The notes beneath the pieces were generated by a model that worked only from the letters and a program-made list of their open reading frames with translations, was not told where the DNA came from and ran no database searches. Below, in pieces: positions 1 through 7,824 of a stretch of DNA of 64,000 nucleotides. The position numbers and the translations under genes are program-made. Source of the DNA: CAWCGU01 sp963838095 (lineage in GTDB: Bacteria; Actinomycetota; Thermoleophilia; Solirubrobacterales; 70-9); assembly GCA_963838095.1 (NCBI GenBank), contig CAWIPO010000009.1, positions 216,188 to 280,187 on the forward strand, read 5' to 3'. How positions within the stretch are numbered: position 1 is the stretch's first letter; the number at the start of each line of letters is the position of its first letter.

Positions 1-287
1 GGGTTCATCACCATGTCGGCGAACGCCTGCCGGCTCGGATAGCGCGCCAGCGCCATCAGGTCCCATTTGTGGGTTTCGGGCCCGACCAGCAGGGACGAGC
101 AGTCGCCCGCATAGATCAACTCACCTCCCACCGCGGCGAGGAAGGGCGCGGTCGCAATCGCGTACTGCTCATAGCGCTCGCGCCCTCCGTCCGGCTTGAA
201 GCGCAGCAGGTTCAGCATCACGCACGGGCCGCCGTCGTCCTCGGACATGAAGGCGCTGAAGCTCCCTGGGGTGGGGTCGACTGACAT
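1..287 (-). CDS. DUF1330-like small protein (partial, C-terminus outside window)
   Basis: The reading frame is open from the ATG at 287 to the window edge, giving the first 95 residues. The visible protein has the ferredoxin-like-fold pattern of DUF1330/EthD-type proteins: an early VMLNLLRFKPDG strand, a YEQYAIATAPFL helix, a second strand around GELIYAGDC and a DLMALARYPSRQAF segment. An AAAGGA Shine-Dalgarno lies about 5 nt upstream of the ATG. The family's role is generally unknown, so no substrate is assigned. It is transcribed away from queA's 3' end with about 60 bp between them. Confidence 0.7.
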   Translation of the reverse strand, partial: MSVDPTPGSFSAFMSEDDGGPCVMLNLLRFKPDGGRERYEQYAIATAPFLAAVGGELIYAGDCSSLLVGPETHKWDLMALARYPSRQAFADMVMN

Positions 288-347
288 CGGGGTCCTTTCG
301 GTCGAGCGAAGTTCGACGTCAGTCTGCCCGACCGACCTTCGATGCGT

Positions 348-1400
348 TCAGCGCAAAATCAGGTTCACGTCGCCGAACTCGTGCCACAGGTAGCCATGCT
401 CGGCCGCGGCGGCGTAGGAGCGCTCGATCAGCTCGCGTCCCCCGATCGCCTCGAGCATGTCGAGGTGGGACGCCTCGGGGTCGTGCCAGCCCGTCAGCAG
501 GCCGTCGACGATTCGCACTCCCCGCTCGGGAGTGATCACGAGCTGGGTCCAGCCCTGCGAGGCGCCGGCCCGGCCCCCCTCGCCGGCGGCGCTCTCCAGC
601 GCCCGCACGACGGTGGTCCCGACCGCGATCACGCGCCCGCCCCAGGCTCGGGTCGCCTCGACGAGGCGGGCGGTGGGGGCGGGGACGCGGTACCACTCGG
701 GGTAGGGACGCTCGCCGAGCTCGAGCGAGGAGACCCCGGTGTGGAGCGTGATCGGCGCGACCGTTACGCCGCGCGCGATCAGCGCCGTGATCAGCTCCGG
801 GGTGAACGGCCGTCCGGCGCTCGGCATCTCGGCGCTGCCGGGAACGGTGGCGTAGGCGGTCTGGTAGTCGGCGATTGGGTGCCGCTCGTGGACGTACGGG
901 TATGAGATCGGACGGCCGTGCAGCGAGAGGTAGTCGACGAGGGGGTGGGGGAGATGAAGCTCGGCCACCCACAGCCGCTGGCCGCCGAGGTAGGGAGCGA
1001 GCAACACCGCTCCCGCCCCGCCGGGAAGCGAGAGCAACTCGCCGGCCGATGCGTCCAGCAGCGGAGCGCGGTTTCTGCGCAGCTCGACCACATAGCGAAG
1101 CGGTGCACCGTCGCCCGGCGGACCGCCGTCGGGGACTGCGGTGGAGAGGTGGAGCTCGACGGGCTCGCCGTCCGCGCGTTCGGCGTCGAGCTCTGCGGGC
1201 AGCGTCGCCGAAGTGTTGATCACCAGCAGGTCGCCCTCGTCGAGGTAATCGGGAAGATCGCGAAAGCGGGCGTGGCGAAGTCGCCCGCTGGCCCACTCGG
1301 CGACCAGCATCCGCACCTCGTCGCGGCGAAGCCCGCGGTCCTCGGGAGTGTCGTGGGCCTCGGGCCGCCGTGCCAGATCGAGCGCGGCTACGGCGCTCAC
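348..1400 (-). CDS. queA: S-adenosylmethionine:tRNA ribosyltransferase-isomerase
   Basis: QueA transfers and isomerises the ribosyl group of SAM onto 7-aminomethyl-7-deazaguanine at tRNA position 34, making epoxyqueuosine. The 350-residue protein matches the family along its length. It shows the N-terminal PEDRGLRRDEVRMLVA and GDLLVINTSATLPAEL blocks, a central substrate region, LHTGVSSLE (usually TLHVGAGTF in QueA, so this is a divergent copy) and a C-terminal TVVRALES. The GTG start overlaps the stop of the upstream SDR gene as GTGA, so the two are translationally coupled. Some actinobacterial homologues are labelled only QueA-like because the GAGTF-type motif is altered. Whether this one still modifies tRNA cannot be decided here, and no other queuosine gene is in the window. 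Confidence 0.85.
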   Translation of the reverse strand: MSAVAALDLARRPEAHDTPEDRGLRRDEVRMLVAEWASGRLRHARFRDLPDYLDEGDLLVINTSATLPAELDAERADGEPVELHLSTAVPDGGPPGDGAPLRYVVELRRNRAPLLDASAGELLSLPGGAGAVLLAPYLGGQRLWVAELHLPHPLVDYLSLHGRPISYPYVHERHPIADYQTAYATVPGSAEMPSAGRPFTPELITALIARGVTVAPITLHTGVSSLELGERPYPEWYRVPAPTARLVEATRAWGGRVIAVGTTVVRALESAAGEGGRAGASQGWTQLVITPERGVRIVDGLLTGWHDPEASHLDMLEAIGGRELIERSYAAAAEHGYLWHEFGDVNLILR

Positions 1401-2119
1401 GCTTGGGCTCCGAGCGCGACCACGGCACCGTCATGGGCCTCGGCCAGCTCGGCGGCGCGATATCGCCCGCTGGGGTGATCGCCCTCGATCAGCGCCAGCA
1501 GCCCCGGCACGCTCTCCTCGGGCGGCGGCCGATCGGAGATGTCCTCGCCCGGGAATGCCTCCTGGTGCATCTGCGTCCGCATGTCGCCAGGGTCGACGGC
1601 GTAGATTCGCAGCCCGGGATGCTCGGCGGCGAGAATCGCGCTCAGCTGCTCGAGCGCCGCCTTCGAAGAGCCGTAGCCGCCCCACCCGTCGTACGCCTCG
1701 ACGGCGGCATCGGAGGTGATGTTGAGGACGGTGCCGCCGGCACGCTCGAGCGCCGGCAGGAGCAGCTGGGTCAGCCGCAGCGGCGCGAGCACGTTGACGG
1801 TGAACACGCGCTCGAGCTCCTCCAGCGGGTAGTCGGCCAGCGACGGCTGCGGGCTGGGGCCGAGCAGACTGGCGTTGTTGACCAGCAGATCGAGGCGCTC
1901 CCCGGCGGCGTCGGCGAGCGACTTCCGGTGCCACTCGTCCGAGACGTCGCCTGGAATCGCAACGACCTCGGTCAGCTCACCGAGCTCCAGGTTGGCGGCC
2001 ACCAGCGCCTCCGCTCCGCGGGCGTCGATCACCAGCCGCCACCCGCGTGTAGCCAGTGCCCGAGCCGTAGCAAGGCCGAGCCCCCTGGATGCGCCTGTGA
2101 TCAGTGCAGTCTTCATCAC
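1397..2119 (-). CDS. Short-chain dehydrogenase/reductase (SDR) family oxidoreductase
   Basis: A 240-residue classical SDR, predicted to be a cytosolic NAD(P)-dependent oxidoreductase. The Rossmann glycine motif TGASRGLGLA is at residues 8-17, the NNAS motif near 90, a catalytic serine in NITSDAA and the YxxxK pair in YGSSK. The ending DPGDMRTQMHQEAFPGE resembles SDRs of unknown substrate. It is the first gene of a two-gene unit with queA (4-nt overlap). Its promoter region contains a 28-bp element that is also found ahead of the DUF5519 gene at 6951, which suggests shared control by the nearby two-component system. Confidence 0.9.
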   Translation of the reverse strand: MMKTALITGASRGLGLATARALATRGWRLVIDARGAEALVAANLELGELTEVVAIPGDVSDEWHRKSLADAAGERLDLLVNNASLLGPSPQPSLADYPLEELERVFTVNVLAPLRLTQLLLPALERAGGTVLNITSDAAVEAYDGWGGYGSSKAALEQLSAILAAEHPGLRIYAVDPGDMRTQMHQEAFPGEDISDRPPPEESVPGLLALIEGDHPSGRYRAAELAEAHDGAVVALGAQA

Positions 2120-2123
2120 CTCC

Positions 2124-2175
2124 CACGCTACGCGCGCGGGCCAGCAATGTAAATCGGGAATTGGTACTAGTCCCC
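2124..2175 (-). promoter_or_regulatory. Activator element plus sigma70-like promoter of the SDR-queA operon
   Basis: Read on the minus strand, a 28-bp block (2175 to 2148) beginning GGGGACTAGTACC and ending TTTACA is followed by 15 nt and then CGTAGCGTG (2132 to 2124). It is identical base for base, and in spacing, to 6867..6918. TTTACA and TAGCGT are separated by 17 bp, a good fit to a sigma70-type promoter. The upstream part holds the small dyad GG-N-ACTAGT-N-CC. Binding by the NarL-type regulator at 5015 is an inference. Confidence 0.7.
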
Positions 2176-2201
2176 TCGACCGGCGAGTCCTCCGCGACGG
2201 G

Positions 2202-2990
2202 TCAGTCGATCAACCGCTTGTGCATCCGGTTGACGGCAAGCCGCCATAGGGCGAGCGCGAAGGCGACCAGCGCCGCGAAGCGCAGCAGGTCGGTCGCCTC
2301 GAAGCCGAACGCGGCGGCGCGGACCAGCTCGACCAGCTGGTAGAGCGGGTTGATGTTGGCGAGCACCTGCAGCCCCTCGGGCAGCTGGTCGATCGGGAAG
2401 AACGTGCCGGCGACCAGGAACAGCGGGGTGATGACCAGCGTCGTCACGTAGTTGAACTGGTCGATCTTCGCGACGCTCGCCGCGACTGAGATCCCGAAGC
2501 CCGCGAAGCCGAGCGCGGTGACGAAGCAGAAGAGCGGCACGAGAAGCATCCCGAACGCGGGGTCGAGCCCGAAGAGCATCGCGATCAGCAGCGGGAAGCA
2601 GCCGAAGAAGCCGGACCGGATCCCGATCCACAGCATCTCCGCCGTGACCAGCTCCTCGACGTCGACCGGCGCCGCGAGGATCGCGTCATAGGTGTTTTGA
2701 AAGCGCTCCTTGACGAACGTCCCGAACATCGCCGGAAACGCGCTCGAGAAGATCACCGCGGTGGCGACCATCCCAGTGCCGACGAACTCGACATAGGAGA
2801 GTCCGTCGACGCGATCGACAAGCGTCGCTCCCAGCCCCAGCCCGAAAGCGAGCAGGTAGACGATCGGCTCGAGGATGCTGGAGAACGTCGTCGCCTTCCA
2901 GAAGGTGCGGAAGTTGGCGACCTCGCGGCTCATGACGCCGGTGATCGCCGCCGGATCCAGCCGCCGCACCCCAACGGTCTTCGTCGTCAT
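2202..2990 (-). CDS. ABC-2 type transporter permease
   Basis: A 262-residue integral membrane subunit of an ABC-2/DrrB-like exporter. About six hydrophobic segments are visible, including TFSSILEPIVYLLAFGLGLG, VATAVIFSSAF, LLVPLFCFVTALGFAGFG and VTTLVITPLFLVAGTFF. The conserved ABC-2 pattern ending in FFPIDQLPEGLQ is present at about residues 195-210. The ATG start overlaps the upstream ATPase stop by 4 nt, so the pair forms one unit. Substrate is unknown; relatives export lipids, polysaccharides or drugs. Confidence 0.92.
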   Translation of the reverse strand: MTTKTVGVRRLDPAAITGVMSREVANFRTFWKATTFSSILEPIVYLLAFGLGLGATLVDRVDGLSYVEFVGTGMVATAVIFSSAFPAMFGTFVKERFQNTYDAILAAPVDVEELVTAEMLWIGIRSGFFGCFPLLIAMLFGLDPAFGMLLVPLFCFVTALGFAGFGISVAASVAKIDQFNYVTTLVITPLFLVAGTFFPIDQLPEGLQVLANINPLYQLVELVRAAAFGFEATDLLRFAALVAFALALWRLAVNRMHKRLID

Positions 2991-3889
2991 TCGGCTTCCT
3001 CTCCAGTCAGCAGCACGAACACGTCCTCGAGCGTCGCCGCACGGCGAACCGCCTCATCGGGGATGACGCCGTTGCTGGCCGCCTCCGAGCCGACGATCGC
3101 GATCGCCGGGCCGGCGGGCCGCACCGACAGGCCGGCCGCCTCCGCCTCGGCGCGTCTTTCGGCCAGCAGGTCGGGCGGGCCGTACACCTCGGCGGTCTCG
3201 CGCCCGGCGTGCTGCGCGATCAGCTCCGAGGGACGGCCGCGGGCGATGATCTTGCCGTGCGTCATCACCGCGACCTCGTCGGCGAGCCGCTGGGCCTCCT
3301 CGATGTAGTGCGTGGACATCAGGATCGTCTTGCCACGGGTGCGCAGGCCGTCGATCAGCGACCAAAGCTCGGTCCGGATCTGCGGGTCGAGCCCGACGGT
3401 CGGTTCGTCGAGTAGCAGCAGGTCGGGCTCGTGCACGAGTCCGCGGGCCAGCAGCAGGCGCCGGCGCATCCCGCCCGAGAGCTTGTCGACCGCGTCCTTG
3501 CGCCGGTTCGTGAGTCGGGCGATCGCGAGCGAGCGGTCGACGGCCGCGCGAACGTCCTTGACCCTGTACAGGCGCGCATAGACCGCGAGGTTGTCCTCGA
3601 CGGTGACATCGACATCGAGGTTGTCGAGCTGCGGGACGACGCCCATCTGCGCCCGCGCGGTCTTCGACTCCCTGGGCAGGGTGTGCCCCAGCACCTCGAT
3701 CTCGCCCTCGTTGGCGATCGCCTGGCCGGTCAGCAGCCGCATCGTCGTCGACTTTCCGGCACCGTTGGGACCAAGCAGGCCGAGGCAGATGCCCGGCGGC
3801 ACATCCAGGTCGAGATGGTCGACAGCGGTGATCTCGCCGAAGCGCTTGACGACGCTTCTGAGTTTGATTACAGGGTTCACGGGGTTCAT
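2987..3889 (-). CDS. ABC transporter ATP-binding protein (DrrA/NodI-like)
   Basis: A 300-residue ATPase for the adjacent ABC-2 permease. It has Walker A GPNGAGKST near residue 42, the signature KLSGGMRRRL near 140, Walker B LLLLDEPT followed by VGLDPQIR, and the H-loop STHYIEEA. The C-terminal extension with FVLLTGEE is typical of daunorubicin-resistance-type (DrrA) ATPases. It is first in a two-gene minus-strand operon. The start is about 115 bp from a palindromic repeat that overlaps the divergent DUF559 gene. Substrate is not deducible. Confidence 0.93.
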   Translation of the reverse strand: MNPVNPVIKLRSVVKRFGEITAVDHLDLDVPPGICLGLLGPNGAGKSTTMRLLTGQAIANEGEIEVLGHTLPRESKTARAQMGVVPQLDNLDVDVTVEDNLAVYARLYRVKDVRAAVDRSLAIARLTNRRKDAVDKLSGGMRRRLLLARGLVHEPDLLLLDEPTVGLDPQIRTELWSLIDGLRTRGKTILMSTHYIEEAQRLADEVAVMTHGKIIARGRPSELIAQHAGRETAEVYGPPDLLAERRAEAEAAGLSVRPAGPAIAIVGSEAASNGVIPDEAVRRAATLEDVFVLLTGEEAE

Positions 3890-3957
3890 TCAGTTCACAG
3901 TGTTAGGACCGCCCGGTCGGGCATATGTCATCGCCCTCGCCCCTTCAGAGTAGGGGC

Positions 3958-3976
3958 GGCCGGCCTTCGGCCGGCC
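3958..3976. repeat. Perfect GGCCGGCC hairpin upstream of palindrome copy 1
   Basis: Two GGCCGGCC arms separated by TTC form an 8-bp perfect stem. It lies between two divergently transcribed genes, so it is not a conventional terminator. The segment 3966-3988 (TTCGGCCGGCCGGAGCACCG and three more bases) matches 26663-26685 at 19 of 23 positions. Because that site is also just upstream of a palindrome copy, this block is probably part of the same dispersed element. Confidence 0.6.
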
Positions 3977-4000
3977 GGAGCACCGAGAGGGGGCAAACTT

Positions 4001-4050
4001 GAATCTCTCTGCCTTGTATGGGCTATGACCCCTACAACCCAGAGAGTTTC
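4001..4050. repeat. Dispersed palindromic repeat, copy 1
   Basis: A 50-nt imperfect inverted repeat. Outer arms are GAAtCTCTCTG and CAGAGAGtTTC, middle arms are TTGTA and TACAA, and inner arms are GGG and CCC. The symmetry centre falls at 4025/4026, exactly on the ATG of the DUF559 gene. Two relatives occur at 26691-26734 and 51582-51633. Confidence 0.8.
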
Positions 4051-4963
4051 TCAGCAGGCGGTCCTCGCGCTTGCCCGGCGCCAGCATCAAAACGTTACCC
4101 GCGCGCAGCTGCTCGGCCTCGGCATGACCGCCGAGGCGATCGCCCATCGGATCCGGCGCGGAAAGCTGTTCCCCAAGCACCGCGGCGTCTACGCCGTCGG
4201 CTCTCCCGACCAGACCCGCTACGGCGAGTGGATGGCCGCGGTGCTCGCCTGCGGAGATGAGGCGCTGCTGAGCTACGAGTGCGCGGGGGCGCTGTTCAGA
4301 GTGCGCCCGGACCCGAGCGGCCCGATCGAGATCTCGGTGCCGCCGAACGTCACCCGCCGCCCCAAAGGCGTAGTGGTGCACAAGCGCACGCTCACGAGGC
4401 GCGACCGAACACGGCGCCACAGCATCCCGGTGACCACGATCGCCTGCACGATCATCGACCTAGCCACCCGCCTCGACGACTCCGAGCTGGAGCGAGCGAT
4501 CAGCGAAGCCACCAGCCGCCGCCTCACCACCCCCGACCACCTCCTCTCGGTGCTAAGCGTGACCCACAAACGCAACGGAGCCCCGCGCCTTCGCAACCTC
4601 CTCACCCGCCACAGCTTCCGCCTCACAGACTCAGAGCTGGAGCGAATCTTCATCCCGCTCTCCCTGAAGGCCGGGCTGCCGGTGCCCGAGACCCGCACCT
4701 ACGTCAACGGCTTCAAGGTCGACTTCTCCTGGCCCGCACTCGGCCTCGTGGTCGAGACCGACAGCCTCACCTTCCACCGGGACCCGTTCCAGCAGCGCAA
4801 CGACCGCCTCCGCGACCAGACCCACACCGCAGCCGGCCTCACTCAGCTTCGGTTCACGCACTGGCAGGTCAAGTACGACCCGCGGCACGTGCAGAAGACG
4901 CTGCGGGTTGTCGGGCAAAGGCTGCTTGCCGCACTTCCCGGCCCGAGGAACCATGCGGCGTGA
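4025..4963 (+). CDS. AbiEi antitoxin-domain / DUF559 (Vsr-like endonuclease fold) protein
   Basis: A 312-residue protein. Residues about 8-60 look like the AbiEi-family winged-helix domain (TRAQLLGLGMTAEAIAHRIR, then HRGVYAVGSP). A linker runs to about 200. The C-terminal part (about 225-300) resembles DUF559, a very-short-patch-repair-like nuclease fold: FKVDFSWPALGLVVETDS, FHRDPFQQRNDRLRDQ, LRFTHWQV. The acidic residues of VDFSW and VVETDS are the likely metal ligands. No cognate AbiEii toxin gene is adjacent, so this is not a standard type IV toxin-antitoxin pair. The start ATG sits at the centre of a palindrome and has no obvious Shine-Dalgarno. Function is unknown; a selfish or repeat-linked role is speculation. 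Confidence 0.85.
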   Translation: MTPTTQRVSQQAVLALARRQHQNVTRAQLLGLGMTAEAIAHRIRRGKLFPKHRGVYAVGSPDQTRYGEWMAAVLACGDEALLSYECAGALFRVRPDPSGPIEISVPPNVTRRPKGVVVHKRTLTRRDRTRRHSIPVTTIACTIIDLATRLDDSELERAISEATSRRLTTPDHLLSVLSVTHKRNGAPRLRNLLTRHSFRLTDSELERIFIPLSLKAGLPVPETRTYVNGFKVDFSWPALGLVVETDSLTFHRDPFQQRNDRLRDQTHTAAGLTQLRFTHWQVKYDPRHVQKTLRVVGQRLLAALPGPRNHAA

Positions 4964-5014
4964 ACCATCACCAGATGCCTCCGAATCCCCTCTCTCGGTG
5001 CTGCCGTTCGTCAA

Positions 5015-5704
5015 CTACGCCTGCCCGGGGCCCGCGGTCTCATCCACAAGCCCCTCCCGAACCGCCCACAGCGCTGCCTGCGTCCGATCCGTGAGGCCGA
5101 GCTTGCCGAGGATGTTCGAGACGTGCGTCTTCACGGTTCGCTCGGCGACGCCGAGCTCGCGGGCGATCAGCTTGTTCGCCATACCGCGGGCGATCAGCGC
5201 CAGCACCTCCAGCTCGCGCTCGGTCAACGCTGACCGCCGCGCCGGGTCGGGCCTGCTCGTGACCTCCTCGAGAACCCGCGCCGCCACCGTCGGGTGCAGG
5301 ATCGTCTCGCCGCCGGCGGCCGCTCGGATCGCGCTCACCAGCTCGCGCGGCTGCACGTCCTTCAGCAGGTAACCGGCCGCCCCGGCTCGCAGCGCCGGGA
5401 ACAGCACCTCGTCGTCGGCGAAGCTGGTCAACACCACTACCCGAGTCGCCGGCGAGACCTCGATGATCCGCTCGATTGCCTCCCCGCCCCCGAGCCGCGG
5501 CATCACCAGGTCCATCAGCGCCACGTCCGGCTTCAGCTCCTCTGCGATCTCCACCGCCTCGACCCCGTCGCCCGCCTCGCCGACCACCTCGATCTCCTCC
5601 TGCAGCTCCAGGAACGTGCGCAGCCCCTGGCGGACGACCGCGTGGTCGTCGGCGATCAGTACCCGGACGGTGCCGTCGCTCTCGCCCGCTTCGGCGTCGC
5701 TCAC
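5015..5704 (-). CDS. NarL/LuxR-family response regulator
   Basis: A 229-residue DNA-binding response regulator. The receiver domain has the acidic pair IADDH near residue 20, the phospho-acceptor Asp65 in ALMDLVMP, the Thr/Ser in VVLTSF and Lys in YLLKDVQ. The C-terminal LuxR-type HTH spans about 158-215 (LTERELEVLALIARG, then ERTVKTHVSNILGKLGL). The start overlaps the kinase stop by 4 nt, so it is the output of the adjacent GAF histidine kinase, like LiaR/DegU systems. A plausible target is the GGGGACTAGTACC element found upstream of 6951 and of the SDR gene. Confidence 0.95.
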   Translation of the reverse strand: MSDAEAGESDGTVRVLIADDHAVVRQGLRTFLELQEEIEVVGEAGDGVEAVEIAEELKPDVALMDLVMPRLGGGEAIERIIEVSPATRVVVLTSFADDEVLFPALRAGAAGYLLKDVQPRELVSAIRAAAGGETILHPTVAARVLEEVTSRPDPARRSALTERELEVLALIARGMANKLIARELGVAERTVKTHVSNILGKLGLTDRTQAALWAVREGLVDETAGPGQA

Positions 5705-6840
5705 GCATCCACCTCCAGCCGCACCGTCGTTCCGCGCTCGGGCTGTGAGACGATCTCGAGCGTCCCGCCCAGCGCCTGCGCTCGCTCCTCCATCGAGGTC
5801 AGCCCGAGCCGGCGCGAGCGCACGTCGGGCGCGCCGGCGTCAAACCCCTCGCCGCTGTCGGCGACGCTGAGCACCACCCGCCCGTCGCTCGCCTCCAGCC
5901 GCACCTCGAGCTCGTCCGCACCCGAGTGCCGGAGCGCATTCTGCAGCGCCTCCTGCGCGATTCGCAGCACCTCGGTCCCGGCCGCCGCCGGCAAGTTCGG
6001 CTCCCCGACCACGTCGAGGGAGATCTCGCGCCCGTAGGCGCGCCGCAGCAACTCGACGTGCTTGGACAGCGCCGCCGCCAGCCCCTCCGTCTCGATCGTG
6101 ACCGGACGCAGCGCCAGGATCACCGACCGCAGCTCCTCGATCGCCTCGTCGGACAGCTCGCGCAGCCGATCGAGCTGACCCCGCGCCGCCGCCGGGTCGC
6201 GCTCGAGCAGCTCCGCAGCCGACTCGCTTGCAAGCCGCAGCGCGAACAGCCGCTGCGTGATCGCGTCGTGCAGCTCGCGCGCGAGCCGGTTTCGCTCCTC
6301 GACGATGTTCAGCTCGCGGCTTCGCTCGTACAGCCGCGCGTTTTCGATCGCGACCGCAGCGTGTGCGGCAAACGTCTCGATCAGCTCCTGATCGGCGTGG
6401 CTGAACTCATCCGCCCCCAGCTTGTCCGTGAGATAGAAGGCGCCGACGATCCCGCTGCGCGCGACGATCGGCACCCCGAGGAACGAGCGCATGTCGGGAT
6501 GCCCCGTCGGCCACCAGCCGCGAAAGCGCGGGTCGCGCTGGATGTCGTCGATCCGGTACGGCTCCGGCGCCTCCAGCATCGCCCCGAGCAGGCCGTGAGT
6601 GCGGGGGAGGGGACCGAGCGACGAGACCAGCTCGTCGGTCATCCCCGCGGTCAGGAACTGCGCGAACCCACCCTCGCCGTCAGGCACTCCCAGCGCCGCG
6701 TACTCGGCGTCGACCAGCTCCCGCGCCGCCTCCACCAGCCGCTGCAGGATCGGCTCGACCGATCGCTCCGAGGCGATCGCCAGCACCGCGTCGCTGAGCG
6801 CATCGAAGGCCCGTGTGGGCTTCGCCTCCATCCGCTTCAC
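5701..6840 (-). CDS. GAF-domain sensor histidine kinase (HisKA_3 type)
   Basis: A 379-residue soluble kinase. The N-terminal GAF domain spans about 18-172 (FLGVPIVARSGIVGAFYLTDK). The dimerisation/phospho-acceptor helix has His191 in ERNRLARELHDAITQ. The HATPase region includes RIAQEALQNALRHSGA, SVADSGEGF and GLTSMEERAQALGG. There is no transmembrane segment, so it likely senses a cytosolic signal or redox state through GAF. It forms an operon with the response regulator. Its start is 27 bp from the conserved 28-bp element at 6867, which is oriented toward the opposite gene, so the element could also affect this operon. Confidence 0.95.
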   Translation of the reverse strand: MKRMEAKPTRAFDALSDAVLAIASERSVEPILQRLVEAARELVDAEYAALGVPDGEGGFAQFLTAGMTDELVSSLGPLPRTHGLLGAMLEAPEPYRIDDIQRDPRFRGWWPTGHPDMRSFLGVPIVARSGIVGAFYLTDKLGADEFSHADQELIETFAAHAAVAIENARLYERSRELNIVEERNRLARELHDAITQRLFALRLASESAAELLERDPAAARGQLDRLRELSDEAIEELRSVILALRPVTIETEGLAAALSKHVELLRRAYGREISLDVVGEPNLPAAAGTEVLRIAQEALQNALRHSGADELEVRLEASDGRVVLSVADSGEGFDAGAPDVRSRRLGLTSMEERAQALGGTLEIVSQPERGTTVRLEVDA

Positions 6841-6866
6841 AGTAGCCGCGAAACGGGGCGGCGCAG

Positions 6867-6918
6867 GGGGACTAGTACCAATTCCCGATTTACACGCGGG
6901 CGACTTCGGCGTAGCGTG
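6867..6918 (+). promoter_or_regulatory. Activator element plus sigma70-like promoter of the DUF5519 gene
   Basis: The block 6867-6894 is identical in all 28 positions to the minus-strand block upstream of the SDR gene. A TTTACA (6889-6894), a 17-bp spacer and TAGCGT (6912-6917) form a sigma70-like promoter, so transcription would begin near 6924. The upstream dyad GG-N-ACTAGT-N-CC abuts the -35, the usual position of an activator site. Confidence 0.7.
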
Positions 6919-6924
6919 AAGCTC

Positions 6925-6954
6925 ATGAACGTGAACAACGGAGGTGCAAAGTGA
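6925..6954 (+). CDS. Possible 9-codon leader ORF ahead of the DUF5519 gene
   Basis: An ATG at 6925 opens a nine-residue ORF (MNVNNGGAK) whose TGA overlaps the GTG start of the next gene as GTGA. It lies right after the predicted transcription start and contains the Shine-Dalgarno GGAGG used by the next gene. It could be a coupled leader or a by-product of the RBS. Low confidence that it is translated. Confidence 0.25.
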   Translation: MNVNNGGAK

Positions 6955-7313
6955 GCACGCACGCAGAGACCGATCGCGAGCTGGAGCTGACCGATGCGAT
7001 CGAGGCGATCAAGGCCGAGGTCGGGAGCTGGGAAGGCGTGACAGTCGGCAGGCACAGCCGCGGCGGCGACGAGTTCCACCTCGGCCGCCGCAACCTCGGG
7101 CACTTGCACGACGGCTTTCCGGTGGCGCACATCCCGCTCCCCAAGCGCGTCCGCGACGAGATGATCGCCGCCGGCCGCGGCGAGCCGCACCCGGTGATGC
7201 CCGACTCCGGCTGGATCGGGATCCCGATGCGGACCGACACCGAGGTGACGACCACGATCGAGGTATTCCGAATCGCCTACGACCGCGCCCAGGAAGCGGC
7301 AGAGCGCCGATGA
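6951..7313 (+). CDS. DUF5519 (luciferase-domain-like) protein
   Basis: A 120-residue protein of the family often labelled 'luciferase family protein' (DUF5519). Visible family blocks are GGDEFHLGRRNLGHLH, IPLPKRVRDEMIAAGRGEPH and MPDSGWIGIPM. The name is historical; there is no evidence for light emission and no known reaction. The GTG start is preceded by GGAGG at a good distance. It stands alone on the plus strand behind the 28-bp shared regulatory element, divergent from the two-component operon, so it is a candidate regulon member. Confidence 0.85.
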   Translation: MSTHAETDRELELTDAIEAIKAEVGSWEGVTVGRHSRGGDEFHLGRRNLGHLHDGFPVAHIPLPKRVRDEMIAAGRGEPHPVMPDSGWIGIPMRTDTEVTTTIEVFRIAYDRAQEAAERR

Positions 7314-7331
7314 GCTTTCTTCAGCTTCGGC

Positions 7332-7712
7332 TCAGCTCTGGCAGCCGCGGAACTTCGTGAAATAGATCAGCTTGAAGCCGACCGGCGTTCGCAGGCTGCC
7401 GCCGGATTCGACCCAGTAGTCGAACTCGCCCGCATCGTTCTTCTTGTACATGAAGAACTCGCAGCCGGCGGGGTTGTAGGTCGTCCACTTCCGCTTCAGC
7501 TCGTCGTTCTGGATGAAGTCCTTCGCCAGCGCCCGCGCCTTCTCGCAGTCGATGATCGCGGCCTTGACCGAGGAGCGTTCGCCCTCGTCGTTGACCTTGC
7601 CGCAGCCGCTCAGGCGCTCGGTCGGCGGCGGCGTCTCGCCCGCCCCCGCGGAGCTTGTCGCGACCGCCAGCGCGGACACCGCCGCAACCGTGAGTATCAG
7701 GTTCCTTCCCAT
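7332..7712 (-). CDS. Secreted protein of unknown function
   Basis: A 126-residue protein with a Sec signal peptide (about 1-24, LILTVAAVSALAVATSSAGA). The mature part has four cysteines (CGK, DCEKA, GCEF, GCQS), consistent with two disulfides in an extracytoplasmic protein. The pattern DCEKARALAKDFI then CEFFMYKKN is not one I can name. It converges with the DUF5519 gene (18 nt apart). Confidence 0.7.
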   Translation of the reverse strand: MGRNLILTVAAVSALAVATSSAGAGETPPPTERLSGCGKVNDEGERSSVKAAIIDCEKARALAKDFIQNDELKRKWTTYNPAGCEFFMYKKNDAGEFDYWVESGGSLRTPVGFKLIYFTKFRGCQS

Positions 7713-7824
7713 TCCTCCAGCCTCCGTTCGTTAACTCCAGCCATCGGCCCCCAATGGACACTGGGTCGCCGACCGGCACCGGAAATTACAGCGACCGGCA
7801 TCATTCGCGCACCTTGAGGGCCCG

